From the NCBI GenBank assembly GCA_019188255.1, contig JAETXT010000009.1, positions 1,736,001 through 1,800,000 on the forward strand: a stretch of DNA of 64,000 nucleotides, in the 5' to 3' direction. How positions within the stretch are numbered: the stretch's first letter is position 1; each line of letters begins with the position of its first letter. A model generated the notes under the pieces. It saw only the letters and a program-made list of their open reading frames with translations, ran no database searches and was not told the DNA's origin. A program made the position numbers and the translations under genes. This document shows positions 10,389 through 20,662 of this stretch, piece by piece. This stretch comes from Verticillium longisporum (lineage: Eukaryota; Ascomycota; Sordariomycetes; Glomerellales; Plectosphaerellaceae).

Positions 10389-12931
10389 ATGCAGCTCCGC
10401 TCGCCCTTTTCGTCGCCTCTTCTTCTTTTGGCCCTGGCCGACGTCAGTCTCGCAGCTCGCGCTGAAGAGGCTCTGGCCGCGCTGTCACTTGTCAACATTG
10501 GCGACGTCCGCGGAAACATTCACCTCCCCACCGAGGCGGATGGTCTTGCCATCACCTGGCACAGCAGTAATGCCGATGTGCTGGCGACAGACGGCGTTGT
10601 GAAGCGCCAGTCTGCAACTGAGGAGGTCGTTTTGACGGCTTCTGTTGAATTCGAGGGGGCTCAGCACGAGCGCCAGTTTAACGCCTCGGTTCGTCAAGCC
10701 GTCCAGCTTGATGCTTTCGAGGCTTACGCCTTTTCCTACTTCACCGGCTCCAGCCTCGAGGGCGAGAACATCTTTTTCGCCGCGAGCAACGGTAACGATG
10801 CGCTCTCCTGGCAGGAACTGAACGGAGGCCAGCCCGTTCTACGGTCAAAATATGGCACCAAGGGTCTGCGAGACCCCTTCATCATCCGTTCGCCCGAGGG
10901 CGATACCTTTACATGATCGCTACCGACCTCTCCATCGGCAGCGGCACGTCTTGGGACGCCGCGGTCCGCCAGGGCAGCCTCTACCTCGAGGTCTGGGAAT
11001 CAAATGACCTCATCAACTGGTCTGAGCAGCGCCACATCCTCGTCTCTCCCGAGACGGCCGGCAACACGTGGGCACCTGAGGCCTTTTGGGACGCCGAGAG
11101 CGGCTCCTACGCCGTCTTCTGGGCCTCTTCGCTCTATGCCGAGAACGATCCCCAGCACACGGGCAGCACGTATCACCGCATGCTCTACTCTTTGACGCGC
11201 GACTTTGTCACCTTTTCCGAGCCCAAGATCTGGCAGGATGCCGGAGACGCCCGCATCGACACGACCGTCCTCCAGGCTAACGGTGTTCTCTACCGCTTCA
11301 CCAAAGATGAGGGCTCCGCCACCGGGTGCAGGGACATCATCCAGGAGACTTCCGACTCCCTGCTTGCAGGCATGGACGGCTGGACGACCCAGGCCAGCTG
11401 CATCGGACGCGATGCTGGTCTCAGTGCTGTTGAAGGCCCGACCGCTTTCCGGTCCAACCCCAACGACGTCAACGGCGACAAGTTCTACCTCTTTGCCGAC
11501 GAGTATGGTGGCCGGGGCTACATTCCCCTCGAGACGACTGATCTGAACAACCCCGAATGGAAGGTTTCTGCATCGTACAGCCTGCCTACGAGCCCGCGCC
11601 ACGGTACCGTTATTGGCGTGACGGCCGCTGAGCACCAGGCTCTTGTCACCGCTCTTAGCAACCGCCGGGCTCGCCGATCCAAGAACTCCAAAACTATCCG
11701 ACAGGCTGCAGTGCCAGCTCGCCAGTTCGGCCTAGCCGCCCGATCCCTGCTCAAGGTTGACCCGATCGTCAACGAAACGCTCCGCACCGTCATCTATCCT
11801 GTCGTCCCAGGCACCGATGTTACAAATCTCGTCCCCACCTTCGTCACGGCCGACGGTGTCCGTGCCTCGCCCGAGTCCGGCACGGCGGTGAATCTATCTT
11901 CCAAGGTGGTTTACACGATAACAAACAGCGATGGTTCAACAAGCGAGTGGACTCTCTCGGCCGTGGAGATGCGGAGCCCCGTGCTCCCTGGTCTCTGGGC
12001 CGACCCGAACATTGCCGTCTTTGACAACACATACTACCTTTATGTGACGACGGACGGCTTCGAGGGCTGGGGCGGCAATGTGTTCTACTGGTGGAAGTCG
12101 GCTGACCTCGTGTCCTGGACGCGCGGCGAGGAGCCCTTCCTGACGCTCGATGGAGAGAACGGCAACGTGCCATGGGCGACGGGCAACGCATGGGCGCCGA
12201 CGATTGCCCGGCGCGACGGCAAGTACTACTTCTACTTCAGCGGGCACAATGCCATCTACGACCGCAAGACGATCGGCGTGGCGGTGGCGGACCACCCCGA
12301 AGGGCCATTCACGGCGGAACCACAGGCGATGATACTCAACGACGGAACGCCCAAGACGGGCCAGGCGATCGATCCAGCAACCTTTGAGGACCCGGAGACG
12401 GGCAAGTGGTACATTTACTGGGGCAACGGCAACCCGGGCCTCGTTTCGGAGCACAGCGATGACATGGTATCGCTCAAGGAGGTCGCGACTCGGGTGTTGG
12501 AAGGACTCGTGGACTTCCGCGAGGGCGTCTTCATGAACTACCGTGACGGGGTGTATCATCTGACCTACTCGATCGACGATACGGGGTCGGTCAATTACCG
12601 CGTGGGATATGCGACAGCAGACAACGCCCTCGGCCCGTTCACATACCACGGCGTGATCCTCGAAAAGGATCCTTCACAAGGCATCCTGGGCACGGGACAC
12701 AGCTCCGTGCTCAATGTGCCGGGGACGGACGATTGGTACATTGTGTACCATCGATTCGGGATCCCTGGCGGCGGCGGGTTCCGGCGGGAGACGACGATTG
12801 ACAGGCTCGAGATTGACGGCGAGACGGGGTTGTTCAAGAAGGTGACGCCGACGCTGGAGAGCGTGGGACCGCACAAGGTTCCTGGGGCGTTGCCAAGGCG
12901 GGCATCTCAGTTGGAGGGGGTAGATGGATGA
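10389..12931 (+). CDS. secreted protein with two GH43-type glycosidase modules, one-base frameshift
   Basis: Predicted to act on arabinan/xylan side chains outside the cell. The signal peptide is about 1-22 and is followed by an Ig-like beta domain (about 30-120). GH43 module 1 has the base Asp in GLRDPFII, a second Asp in ARIDTTVL and the acid Glu in AVEGPTAF. A linker beta domain of the DUF5018-like type found in Bacteroidetes enzymes follows (about PGTDVTNLVPTF). GH43 module 2 has GLWADPNIAVF, AIDPATFEDP and FREGVFM. The reading frame breaks at 10908-10914: GDTF is followed by ACATGATC where the family expects Phe-Tyr-hydrophobic-Ile-Ala, so one T is missing. With it restored the gene is an 847-residue intron-free product. 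Two catalytic modules in one chain and the bacterial-type linker are unusual for a fungus and suggest transfer. The substrate is not certain. Confidence 0.8.
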
Positions 12932-13865
12932 GCAAGCGAGGGGAGGTGCTTTGACGTTTATTTGTACACTGGCGACGATTGTGATGATTAAAATGGCTAT
13001 TTTATTTTTCTCCTCCATTAATTGTGGCCCTCTCCCCCCCTTGGAGCGGTCAATCTCGAGTGACTGATAATTTCTACTTCGGTTTCGTGCCCATGTCTTG
13101 TCGGGAGCTGCCCCCCACGTTCGGATCCGAGTCCGGGCCGTCGCAGCTTGGCGATTCCGCCGCCCTGGTTCTGCCGCTGTGGTGGTCCAATCTAGGGGGG
13201 GGGTGGGCGGTAGGGGGACCTGCTCAGATGCGTACTGTTCAAAGGGGCAAACATTTGTCGCATGGTCGGCTTCACAGCAAACGGCTACATCTGGGCGGTC
13301 AGAGACGATCAGTGAGAGAGGATCGGTGGTACGAGATCGGACGGGGACAGCCGAGGCGAATGGCACGACAAGTATGTTCGGTAGCGAATAGATTGGAGAA
13401 GGGGGAGGCAAAAGGAAGAGAGGGAGGGTCAACGAGATGTGAAACGTCGCTCAGCCGACCATGCGAGTCGGGGAGCGCGAGCACGGGCACGGGCACGGGC
13501 ATGACCGACAGACAGCTGCCAGTCCAGCGACAGCAGGCCAGGACGCTTGGAAGTTCCCTTTTTCAACAAGAGTCGGGCAACAGAAGCGATAGGGAAGCGA
13601 GCGACGGGGCGGGCATAACGGGCATGACATTGAGAAGACGTGGCTCTGCCGCGGATTGAAAGGCGCATGAGGGTGTCTGGGAAGAGGGTGGACGCCGCGA
13701 TGGGGGGCCTTTCCCTGGCGCGACTGTGCTGTCTGCTTGAAACTGGCCAAATTTCCGGCCAAGACCTGGGGAGGGGCATATCTTGAGGGAGGCGGGAGAG
13801 GCGCGCGTCAAACCTGACATGCTGCTGATGGGTGGCCAGTGGTGACAGGAGGTAAAGATAGCTTT

Positions 13866-13902
13866 GGGAGGCTTGGAGGCTTGGAGGCTTGGGAGGCTTG
13901 GG
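13866..13902. repeat. GCTTGGAG-type tandem repeat
   Basis: Four to five imperfect 8-9 bp units of AGGCTTGGG/AGGCTTGG. Confidence 0.75.
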
Positions 13903-14259
13903 AGGGATGACGAGGTTCAGAACTCCAGACCGAAGAGAAGAGGGGTGAGGTTGGGGCGCTCGCTGTTTCAGTCCATGCGGACACCTGAGACGATCCCTGT
14001 TCAGGGGGTCGTCGGCTCTCTTCTGCGGCTGTATACGGACAGTGAGCATGGCCTGAGGATCTCTTCCTGGCCCTGGACATCCTGGAAGCTTCACTTCACC
14101 AGGGGACGGCTGGCTGGGGGCCACCATGTACGAGTGTTTTTCTCGACAGGGAATCGTGGGGTCCAGAACTCGGCCGATGAGCCTCAACGTGGTTTAGACG
14201 ATGGACCACACCTTGCCTGTCCAATCGCCAACCTTGCCGCCAGCGCTGACACTTGCTCG

Positions 14260-14287
14260 CCTATTGACCCTATTGACCCTATTGACC
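14260..14287. repeat. 9-bp tandem repeat (CTATTGACC)x3
   Basis: Three adjacent exact copies of CTATTGACC. Confidence 0.85.
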
Positions 14288-14563
14288 CCCCTTGTGTCTG
14301 TCTTTGCGTGGCTCTTTTTGCGGGTATGACCAGGACCTGAGTGCCCGCCGAGGCATCGTGATGAAGGAGCGAAGCCTTGCTCGGCCTGGTCTGACCGGCC
14401 GTTAGATTGGCTTTTGACAGAAAGGGGACAACCACGACAGGGATGCGACATGAGGTGAGCAAAGCAAGCATCGTCAAGGCTCCAGGACTGAGCTTGGCTA
14501 TCTGATGTATGGCTTGCTCGTCTCTGAACCGGGGCCAGGCCTGGCCTGACCTGACCGAGATGG

Positions 14564-14570
14564 TATAAGA
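14564..14570 (+). promoter_or_regulatory. TATA-like box of the LPMO-like gene
   Basis: TATAAGA lies about 275 bases upstream of the ATG and precedes a CT/TTCG-rich leader. The distance implies a long 5' leader or an unseen leader intron. Confidence 0.4.
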
Positions 14571-14840
14571 GCCATCAACCCAGTTTGCTCGTTCTTCCAA
14601 GACGACCTCTCTTTGATTCATTCCCATCCAGTCCGTTTACAATTTCTTCGAGTTTCATTCTCTTACTCGTTCGTTCGCTCTGACATTCTTTACTGTGCTA
14701 GTCACAAGTCGTTCTTTCAAACAAGCTCTAAGCTATTCATTCTTTTTCATCCGTATCCTCCAGGTAGATCACTGGACGATTCTTCACTTTTTTCTTTCCG
14801 AAATAAAATAAACCAACCAACAGACCAACCAACCGACAAG

Positions 14841-15754
14841 ATGGCCTCCAAGATCATGTCCCTCCTCTCCATCGTTGCCGCCGTCTCGGCCCACGGCATC
14901 GTCACCTCGCCGCCGCCCCGTCCCGTCGGCGATGCCTTCCGTGCCGCTTGCGGTAACACCATGTTCAACATGATCAACTCCGACCCCCTCGGCAACATCC
15001 AGGGCATGGAGCAGGGCCGTGACGCCTCTCTCGCCTCGGCCGACTGCAACCTCAACCTCTGCAAGGCCTTCAAGTTCGAGGACAACCCCGCCGCCAACAT
15101 CCAGTCCTACAGCCCCGGCGAGACGGTCAACATGCTCGTCCGGATCGGTGCCCCCACACCGGCATCGCCAACGTCTCCGTCGTCGACACCACCACCAACA
15201 CCATCATCGGCACCCCGCTGTTCCAGTTCACCAACTACGCCTCCACCCGCACCGGCGTCGCCGCCAACAACACCGACTTCAGCTTCGACCTGCCCGCCAC
15301 CCTGCCCGCCCAGTGCGCCACCGCCGGCAACTGCGTCCTCCAGTGGTTCTGGGACTCGGACGAGGCCGGCCAGACCTACCTGAGCTGCATCGACTTCACC
15401 ACGACCGGCACCGGCTCTGCCCCTCCCGCCCCCGCCCCTCCCGCCGCCTCCTCCGCCCCCGTCGTCGAGGAGCCCGCCGCCTCCGCCGTTCCCACCACCA
15501 CCGCCCCCGCCGCCGGCGCCACCACCTCGGCCGCCGCCCCCGTCGTTGAGGAGCCCGCCGCCCCGACCACCACCGCGGCGCCTGTTCCCACCTCTGTAAG
15601 CCATCGCCTCGCGTTCCCCCTTTCGTGCTGATGCCCTCTTGCTAACACAAATCCCCAGCCTCCTACCACCTGCAAGCGCCGCCGCGTCCGCCGCAACTCG
15701 GCCGCCGCCAAGAAGTACCGCGCCGCCAAGCGGGCCGCCGCCCTCCGCCGCTAA
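14841..15754 (+). CDS. LPMO-like (chitin-binding type-4) secreted copper oxidase, one-base frameshift, basic tail
   Basis: Signal peptide 1-17 ends VSA, leaving His-1 of the mature chain (HGIVTSPPPRPVG), the first half of a copper histidine brace. This is a typical mark of lytic polysaccharide monooxygenases. Later come NCVLQWFWDSDE and YLSCIDFT, the usual end of the fold, then a Pro/Ala/Val-Glu-Glu-rich linker with two near-identical VVEEPAA units and a C-terminus of about 28 residues very rich in Arg/Lys (CKRRRVRRN...). A 63-bp intron (15596-15658, GTAAGC..CTAAC..CCCAG) joins the tail. A one-base loss in the C run at 15151-15155 breaks the frame exactly at the codon predicted for the second brace His (GAP-H-TG). 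Corrected length is 283 residues. The target polymer is unknown. Confidence 0.8.
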
Positions 15755-15832
15755 GTCGCCAATTCGCTCTGGTGGCCCAAAGCGAGGCGTTGCGATGCAT
15801 GGCGTGGTTTGGGGAGTCTGTCCTTGCGAGGG

Positions 15833-15855
15833 CTCTCTCTCTCTCTCTCTCTCTC
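15833..15855. repeat. (CT)n microsatellite
   Basis: Eleven CT units, 80 bases after the LPMO stop codon. Confidence 0.9.
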
Positions 15856-17220
15856 CCTTTCCCCCATGATTCTTTGTATATACTACATGACGCGATTTTT
15901 TCAACCTGTAAAAAAAAGACCTGTGGGGAAGCAATGGATATAGACGAAAGATGAACGGGGCTCAAGGAAATGGCGGTGCTGCCTCGGTTCCTGAATTGAC
16001 GTGTTCAAACCCTTGATCGTGCTACCTTTTATGATCTACAACGTGATATAAGGTTGAGAGTGGTTGTTTTTGGAAAGTAGTACTTGGTTCACTATTTTTC
16101 TGGGGTTGATGTGATTGCCCATCGAGATGAGCCTCATGTGTCGATCACTCTGGCCCTGGGACGATCACATCCGCATGAAACCTGCCCTATCGGATATTCC
16201 AGGCGGCTGGCGAGACGACTGGACAATGATCGGCATGCACCTTGGGTTGCGACGGAGGGGGAGGAAATGCGCACAACCTGGTCTTGAACAGCTGGCCATT
16301 CTAAGCACAGCACATTATTGGTTTTTGAGAGGAAGATTCTCAGACACTGGATTGAGAAGATGAAGATGGCATAGCTGTATGGACATCTGTGCAAACAGTG
16401 CCCGCTCGGAGTAGTATGATACCTGGACAGTGTTGGCTAGGATCGCCACGATGAATGCAGTCGGAGCGCCAGCTGTGGATAGTTTGAGGCGGATTATAGT
16501 ATCTCGGATGCCAGAGGATCAATTCAGATAGACAAGGGCAACGAAGACGAAGGACGTGTGATTCATCCCTTCCCTTGGGTTTACCAGTGTTGTAGGAACC
16601 CTCTTCGGTTGCGTTCAGCGCCTTGCCCTGCGTAGGCGGAGAGGAAGATACTGTCTTCTGACGCATCGCCATCCAATAGCCAATCAAGGAGTGCTCCGTC
16701 AAGAGCCATCCTATGCATCAAGTTATTTCGCCAAGGGACTTCCAAATGTTTGTTCTTTGTCAGGAGGAAAGCGGCCACGTCGTGTTTCGCTTTTCCTCAC
16801 AGTCGCGCGAACGGTTGCCAATGGGCAGCAATCCGAGATCCTCATTTGCACAGTAGAGACCATTCACTGCAGTACTGACTACTATTTAGATAACGTGTGA
16901 CTGGGTTTAATCATATTCTCGTTGTCCTCGGATCACACCCTCATCCTGCATGTCGCTCCAGCTTGATAAGACTGGAAGCAGACAAGGTATATCAGCATCG
17001 AGTCCTATTTCTTGAGACAGATCAAAATGAGTGACTTTTACGGCTTTCTTATTGGCAAGGTCCAGCTTTCGGTGGCGATCAAAGCAAAAAAGGCCATCAT
17101 TTGAGTTCTGAGGCAAATTACAGTTGCATGCCTCAACGGAGTAAACCTTGGTGGACTGCAATTAGTCGGTACCGTTACCTTTCTTGACAGACTACACTCT
17201 CACCAGAACCCTGACTCGCA

Positions 17221-17457
17221 ATGTACTCAGCGCTTCAACCCGACTATAGCTCAATCAAGTTGGGAGAAGGTTCAATATTTGTTCATACCGAGCTGATCCA
17301 AGTCGAGGGGCGAACGCCGCAACAAGCAGCTCAGGAGTATCTCCTAACAGTAGCCGAAGAGGCGAAATTGTTCCAGGAGAACGATCATGTCATGTCGACG
17401 TGGGATTCGCTCCAAGAGAACGAATGTAACAAGAAGATGCAAAAATTAGCATTTTAA
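17221..17457 (+). CDS. possible small hypothetical protein (78 codons)
   Basis: An ATG-started frame of 78 residues with a protein-like, charged composition (for example QQAAQEYLLTVAEEAKLF, predicted helical) and no low complexity. It ends 23 bases before the tRNA gene on the other strand. No domain, signal peptide or flanking exon could be recognised, so it may be a chance frame or a relic. Confidence 0.2.
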   Translation: MYSALQPDYSSIKLGEGSIFVHTELIQVEGRTPQQAAQEYLLTVAEEAKLFQENDHVMSTWDSLQENECNKKMQKLAF

Positions 17458-17479
17458 AGAGGGCAAAAGATCAAATCTA

Positions 17480-17550
17480 TGCGTGAACTGGGAATCGAAC
17501 CCAGGGCTCCCCGATGGCAACGGAGAATTTTACCACTAAACCATTCACGC
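17480..17550 (-). tRNA. tRNA-Gly (anticodon GCC)
   Basis: Read on the minus strand, it folds as a full cloverleaf. The 7-bp acceptor stem is GCGTGAA/TTCACGC. The D-arm region holds TGGTTTAGTGGTA, and the anticodon loop TTGCCAT on a CTCCG/CGGGG stem gives anticodon GCC. The T-arm is CTGGG-TTCGATT-CCCAG. The discriminator base is A. The A and B box promoter elements are present and there is no intron. Confidence 0.95.
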
Positions 17551-18186
17551 CATTGGATGACAGACGTGTCAACAAAATCAATCATGATTCTACGTTGCAC
17601 CGCTGAACTTCGCCGCCCCCTTCTCCTTGCTCCGGCGGCTTACACGCAACCGACCTGCCAAGTGACGACATTGTCAGCACACGCCGTCTGAGTCACGCCC
17701 TTCACCTCCCTAACGCCTGATATCACTGCATCTTGCTTAGAAATTCATCACGGATGGCCAGCGTTCATTTATAAACATGTCGTCTCTCCGTCTCTCTTTC
17801 AAGCGAGCGACGAACACAAGATGAGCCTGAAGCAGGTCCGGTGTCAGGACTCGAAGATGCTTCAACATCACGATGATGCAGGCGAGAATGCATGGCCTCT
17901 CGACTCGACGTCAGTGTCTTGGCTGGCTTGTGAAGACAAAAAGTTCTCGCACGCGTTAATCCTTTCAGCAACGCTCTGCTGGCGCATGCCATGGCAAACT
18001 TGAGTTGGCACATGCACTGAAGAGCGCCAGTGTTGTTTCGATGTGCTCCCGCGCATACGATCGAAGCTCCCTCCGGGAAGCCCTATCATACGGTAAGTCC
18101 CCATGTTGTTACCTGATCTCGGCGAACAAGACCAAGGCCTCTACGACATCCTTTTCTCCAGCGACACGGTCAGTCTCGACGTCACG

Positions 18187-18210
18187 GATGATGATGATGA
18201 TGATGATGAT
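18187..18210. repeat. (GAT)n microsatellite
   Basis: Eight GAT units. Confidence 0.9.
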
Positions 18211-18270
18211 ATGCAAGCAGAAGTTCGAACTTTCAGCGAGAGCTGTAGATCTGTTTTGGCACTGATGGGG

Positions 18271-18392
18271 TATTATCTGCGGAAACGATTGGATGAAGCG
18301 ACAGCATCGAAAACAGACGACGCCGCAAACATATTATCTGCGGAAACGATTGGATGAAGCGACAGCATCGAAAACAGACGACGCCGCAAACA
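18271..18392. repeat. perfect tandem duplication, 2 x 61 bp
   Basis: Bases 18271-18331 (beginning TATTATCTGCGGAAACG) are repeated without a mismatch at 18332-18392. The copies lie 73 bases or more beyond the permease stop, so probably in its 3' untranslated region. Perfect identity implies a recent event. Confidence 0.95.
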
Positions 18393-18465
18393 AGACACCC
18401 GACTCCATGTCAACCGCCTGCTCGACCTGCCCCCTACCTGCAAGCACGGACAGCACGACCACCAT

Positions 18466-20662
18466 CTACGACTTGGGCGCGTTGGGCCCGTCCTGGACGT
18501 ACGACGGGTTCTGCGCTGCGTGCTTCTCGTCACCCTGCAGCGAGTCGTCGGAACCGGCCGCATTGCCGGACGCCACGTGGCGGCGGCGCAGACGGCCAGT
18601 CTCGTCGTGGGTCTGATCCCATTCGGCGAGTTCGGCGAGGGGAACCCGCACGAGGCGGTGCGTGTTGGCGCCAGTGTCTTCGCTGACATCGACATCGAGG
18701 ACCTCGGTCCTGATGCGGTAGCCCTTCCATTGGGGCAGGGTGTACATCCAGACGTAGTAGTAGATGCCGCAGACGATCATGCTGTGGAGATGGTCAGTCA
18801 CTGCTGAGATGGACGGCGGGGGCGGGGGCAGGGGCGGGCGTCTGAGGACCCGGCTCTCGCGGGGCATGGGAACTCACATGGCGATACCAACAAGGCAGTA
18901 CGTCGCATAGAAGAAGCTAACGTCTCCGGCGTAGATGCCTCCCTCGGGAGGGAACCACGGCATGACGAGGAGGTAGACCTGAATGAGCAAGAAGAAAATG
19001 ACAGCGACGTGCCACGCCTTGAACTCGGGACGCGGCTGGTTGGAGCGGGCACGACGCCTGCGGATAATGTAGACGCCGAGGACCATGGCGACGAAGAACA
19101 TGGCGCTCGGGTACGTCTGCAGACTGACGACAAAGGTGAAGGCGTCTCCAGCCGGGGGCGCGACGATCATGATGAAGGTCATGCCCCATTTCAAGAGGTA
19201 GGGACCCAGAGGGGTGCCAAAGGGGCGCGTCGACACCCAGAACTCGGTGAAGGGGAGAACGCCCTGACGACCGATCTCGCGGATGGAGCGAGACTGCCCG
19301 ATGAGCACGACCAGCAGGTTACCGAAGGAACTGAGCAGCACGAGGAAGTTCAAGGCCTGCTCAGCGCTACCCTTGCCGAAGACAGTGCGGAAGAAGGTGG
19401 CGGCCGCAATCTCGCCCGAGGCAGCAAACTCGGCCTTGGACACTATGATGGATTGTGTCAGTCATCAAACCGCGATTCAGGAACCGAAGCATCAAGGACT
19501 CACCGGCCGAGAAGTACGCAATGTTGCACAGGAAGTAGAGCACAAAGACAATGCCGAGCGAGATGGAGGCGTTCTTCCTCAGGGTGGGAATGGGGTTCTG
19601 AATCTCATTGACGAGGTTGAAGGCGTTGGAGTAGCCCGAGTACGAGAAGACGATGCTGACCAGCGAGTTGGCCAAGTCGTTGCCGTTCTGAGTGGTGCCG
19701 TCAAAGGCATTGCGGAAGTTTCTGTGGGGGTCGGGAACGCGGTCGACATTGCCGCCGAGGATGACGAGACCGGTGATACTGATGAAGACGAGGGTGATGA
19801 TCTTGAGGGCACCAATAACGTTGGACGCCCAGAGAGAATACTTGTTGTGGGCGATGACACCTGGGAATCCGATCACATCAGCCACTCTCCAGAGACAACG
19901 AAACGAACTTTGAGACGATATCAAAACGTACAGATGACAGCAAAGGTATAAGCGGCAACGGCAACACCCTTCATCTCCCAGTCGGTAGGGGCCCGACCGA
20001 TGATGCGCCAAAGATAACGCGACAAGACGATGGCGTTGCTGCTGCTGAAAGACAGAATGATCGACTGAACGGCAAAGGTAACGGGGAAGAAGTGCTTCGG
20101 ACGAGGATAGGCCTGCTCGAGGTAGACGACCTCACCGCCGCTGCGGTTCGGGAAGTAACTGGCAAGCTCGAGGTACACGGCAAGGCCAGCAGCGGCCATG
20201 AAGAAGCCAATAACCCAGTAGATCAGGGCCAAGCCGACGGAGCCCGTGTTTCGGAGGATGTTTCCGGCTGCATGGCGCGTTAGCATGGCGTCTCTCGTTA
20301 GAACAACACGGGCAAACCGACGCCTCAAGCTCCCTCTAGCCATGAGAGCTCGAGCGACGAGCCATCCGAGACAACAGGAGCGGACAGGACTTACGAGTGG
20401 AGAAGATACCGGTTCCGATCATCATGTTGATGTTCAGGAAGATGACGGTGAGCCAGTTGACATGGTAGCCAAGCGGCGACTTGGACTCCACGGGAGCGCC
20501 GGCAGCCTCCTGGTACGAAGGCCCGGAGCCGTTGCCGGCGGCGAAGCGGACGTAGGCCAACTTTCCATCGTGGATCACCGAGTTTTCGCTGTCCGAGTTG
20601 TAGTTGGACCTGTCGCTGGCCACTTCGACCGCAGTCTGTGGCTTCCAGAAGGACAAGCCCAT
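18466..20662 (-). CDS. MUP1-like amino-acid (methionine-type) permease, APC superfamily
   Basis: Plasma-membrane amino-acid uptake. The 613-residue product has five exons in frame: 20395-20662, 19932-20267, 19504-19860, 18878-19442 and 18466-18781. The introns are 61-127 bp with GTAAGT, GTACGT, GTGAGT and GTGAGT donors. The start is ATG 20662 (MGLSFWKPQ); a longer upstream frame has no ATG. After a hydrophilic N-terminal tail of about 70 residues the LAT/APC signature of TM1 is visible (NMMIGTGIFSTPGNILRNTG across the first intron), followed by about twelve hydrophobic segments, including an FSYSGYSNAFNLVNEI segment typical of the MUP1/MUP3 group. The C-terminal tail is cytoplasmic and charged. 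The substrate is inferred from family likeness, and other neutral amino acids are possible. Confidence 0.85.

Larger units (their letters stand above)
12932..14840. other. intergenic stretch with short tandem repeats; LPMO promoter at right end
   Basis: No convincing gene. It holds three small tandem repeats: GGGCAC units (13480-13501), GCTTGGAG-like units (13866-13902) and CTATTGACC units (14260-14287). A TATA-like box lies near 14564, followed by a long pyrimidine-rich, TTCG-containing leader before the LPMO start. Confidence 0.5.
15755..17479. other. intergenic stretch
   Basis: It begins with a (CT)n tract, presumably in the LPMO 3' untranslated region. No supported gene follows, apart from a 78-codon ATG frame at 17221-17457 reported separately at low confidence. 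Confidence 0.45.
17551..18465. other. intergenic stretch with GAT repeat and a 61-bp duplication
   Basis: No supported gene. It lies downstream of the permease gene (its 3' side) and holds a GAT trinucleotide run and a perfect two-copy 61-bp tandem duplication. Confidence 0.5.

Noticed and set aside
10913..12931. Separate 672-codon gene starting at the ATG at 10913
   Set aside because: It has no signal peptide and starts in the middle of a GH43 blade. Together with the upstream frame it forms one gene split by a missing base.
13024..14187. Frames of 211 and 252 codons on opposite strands downstream of the GH43 gene
   Set aside because: Arg/Pro/Ser-biased composition, no domain, no coherent start or splice structure, and tandem repeats inside.
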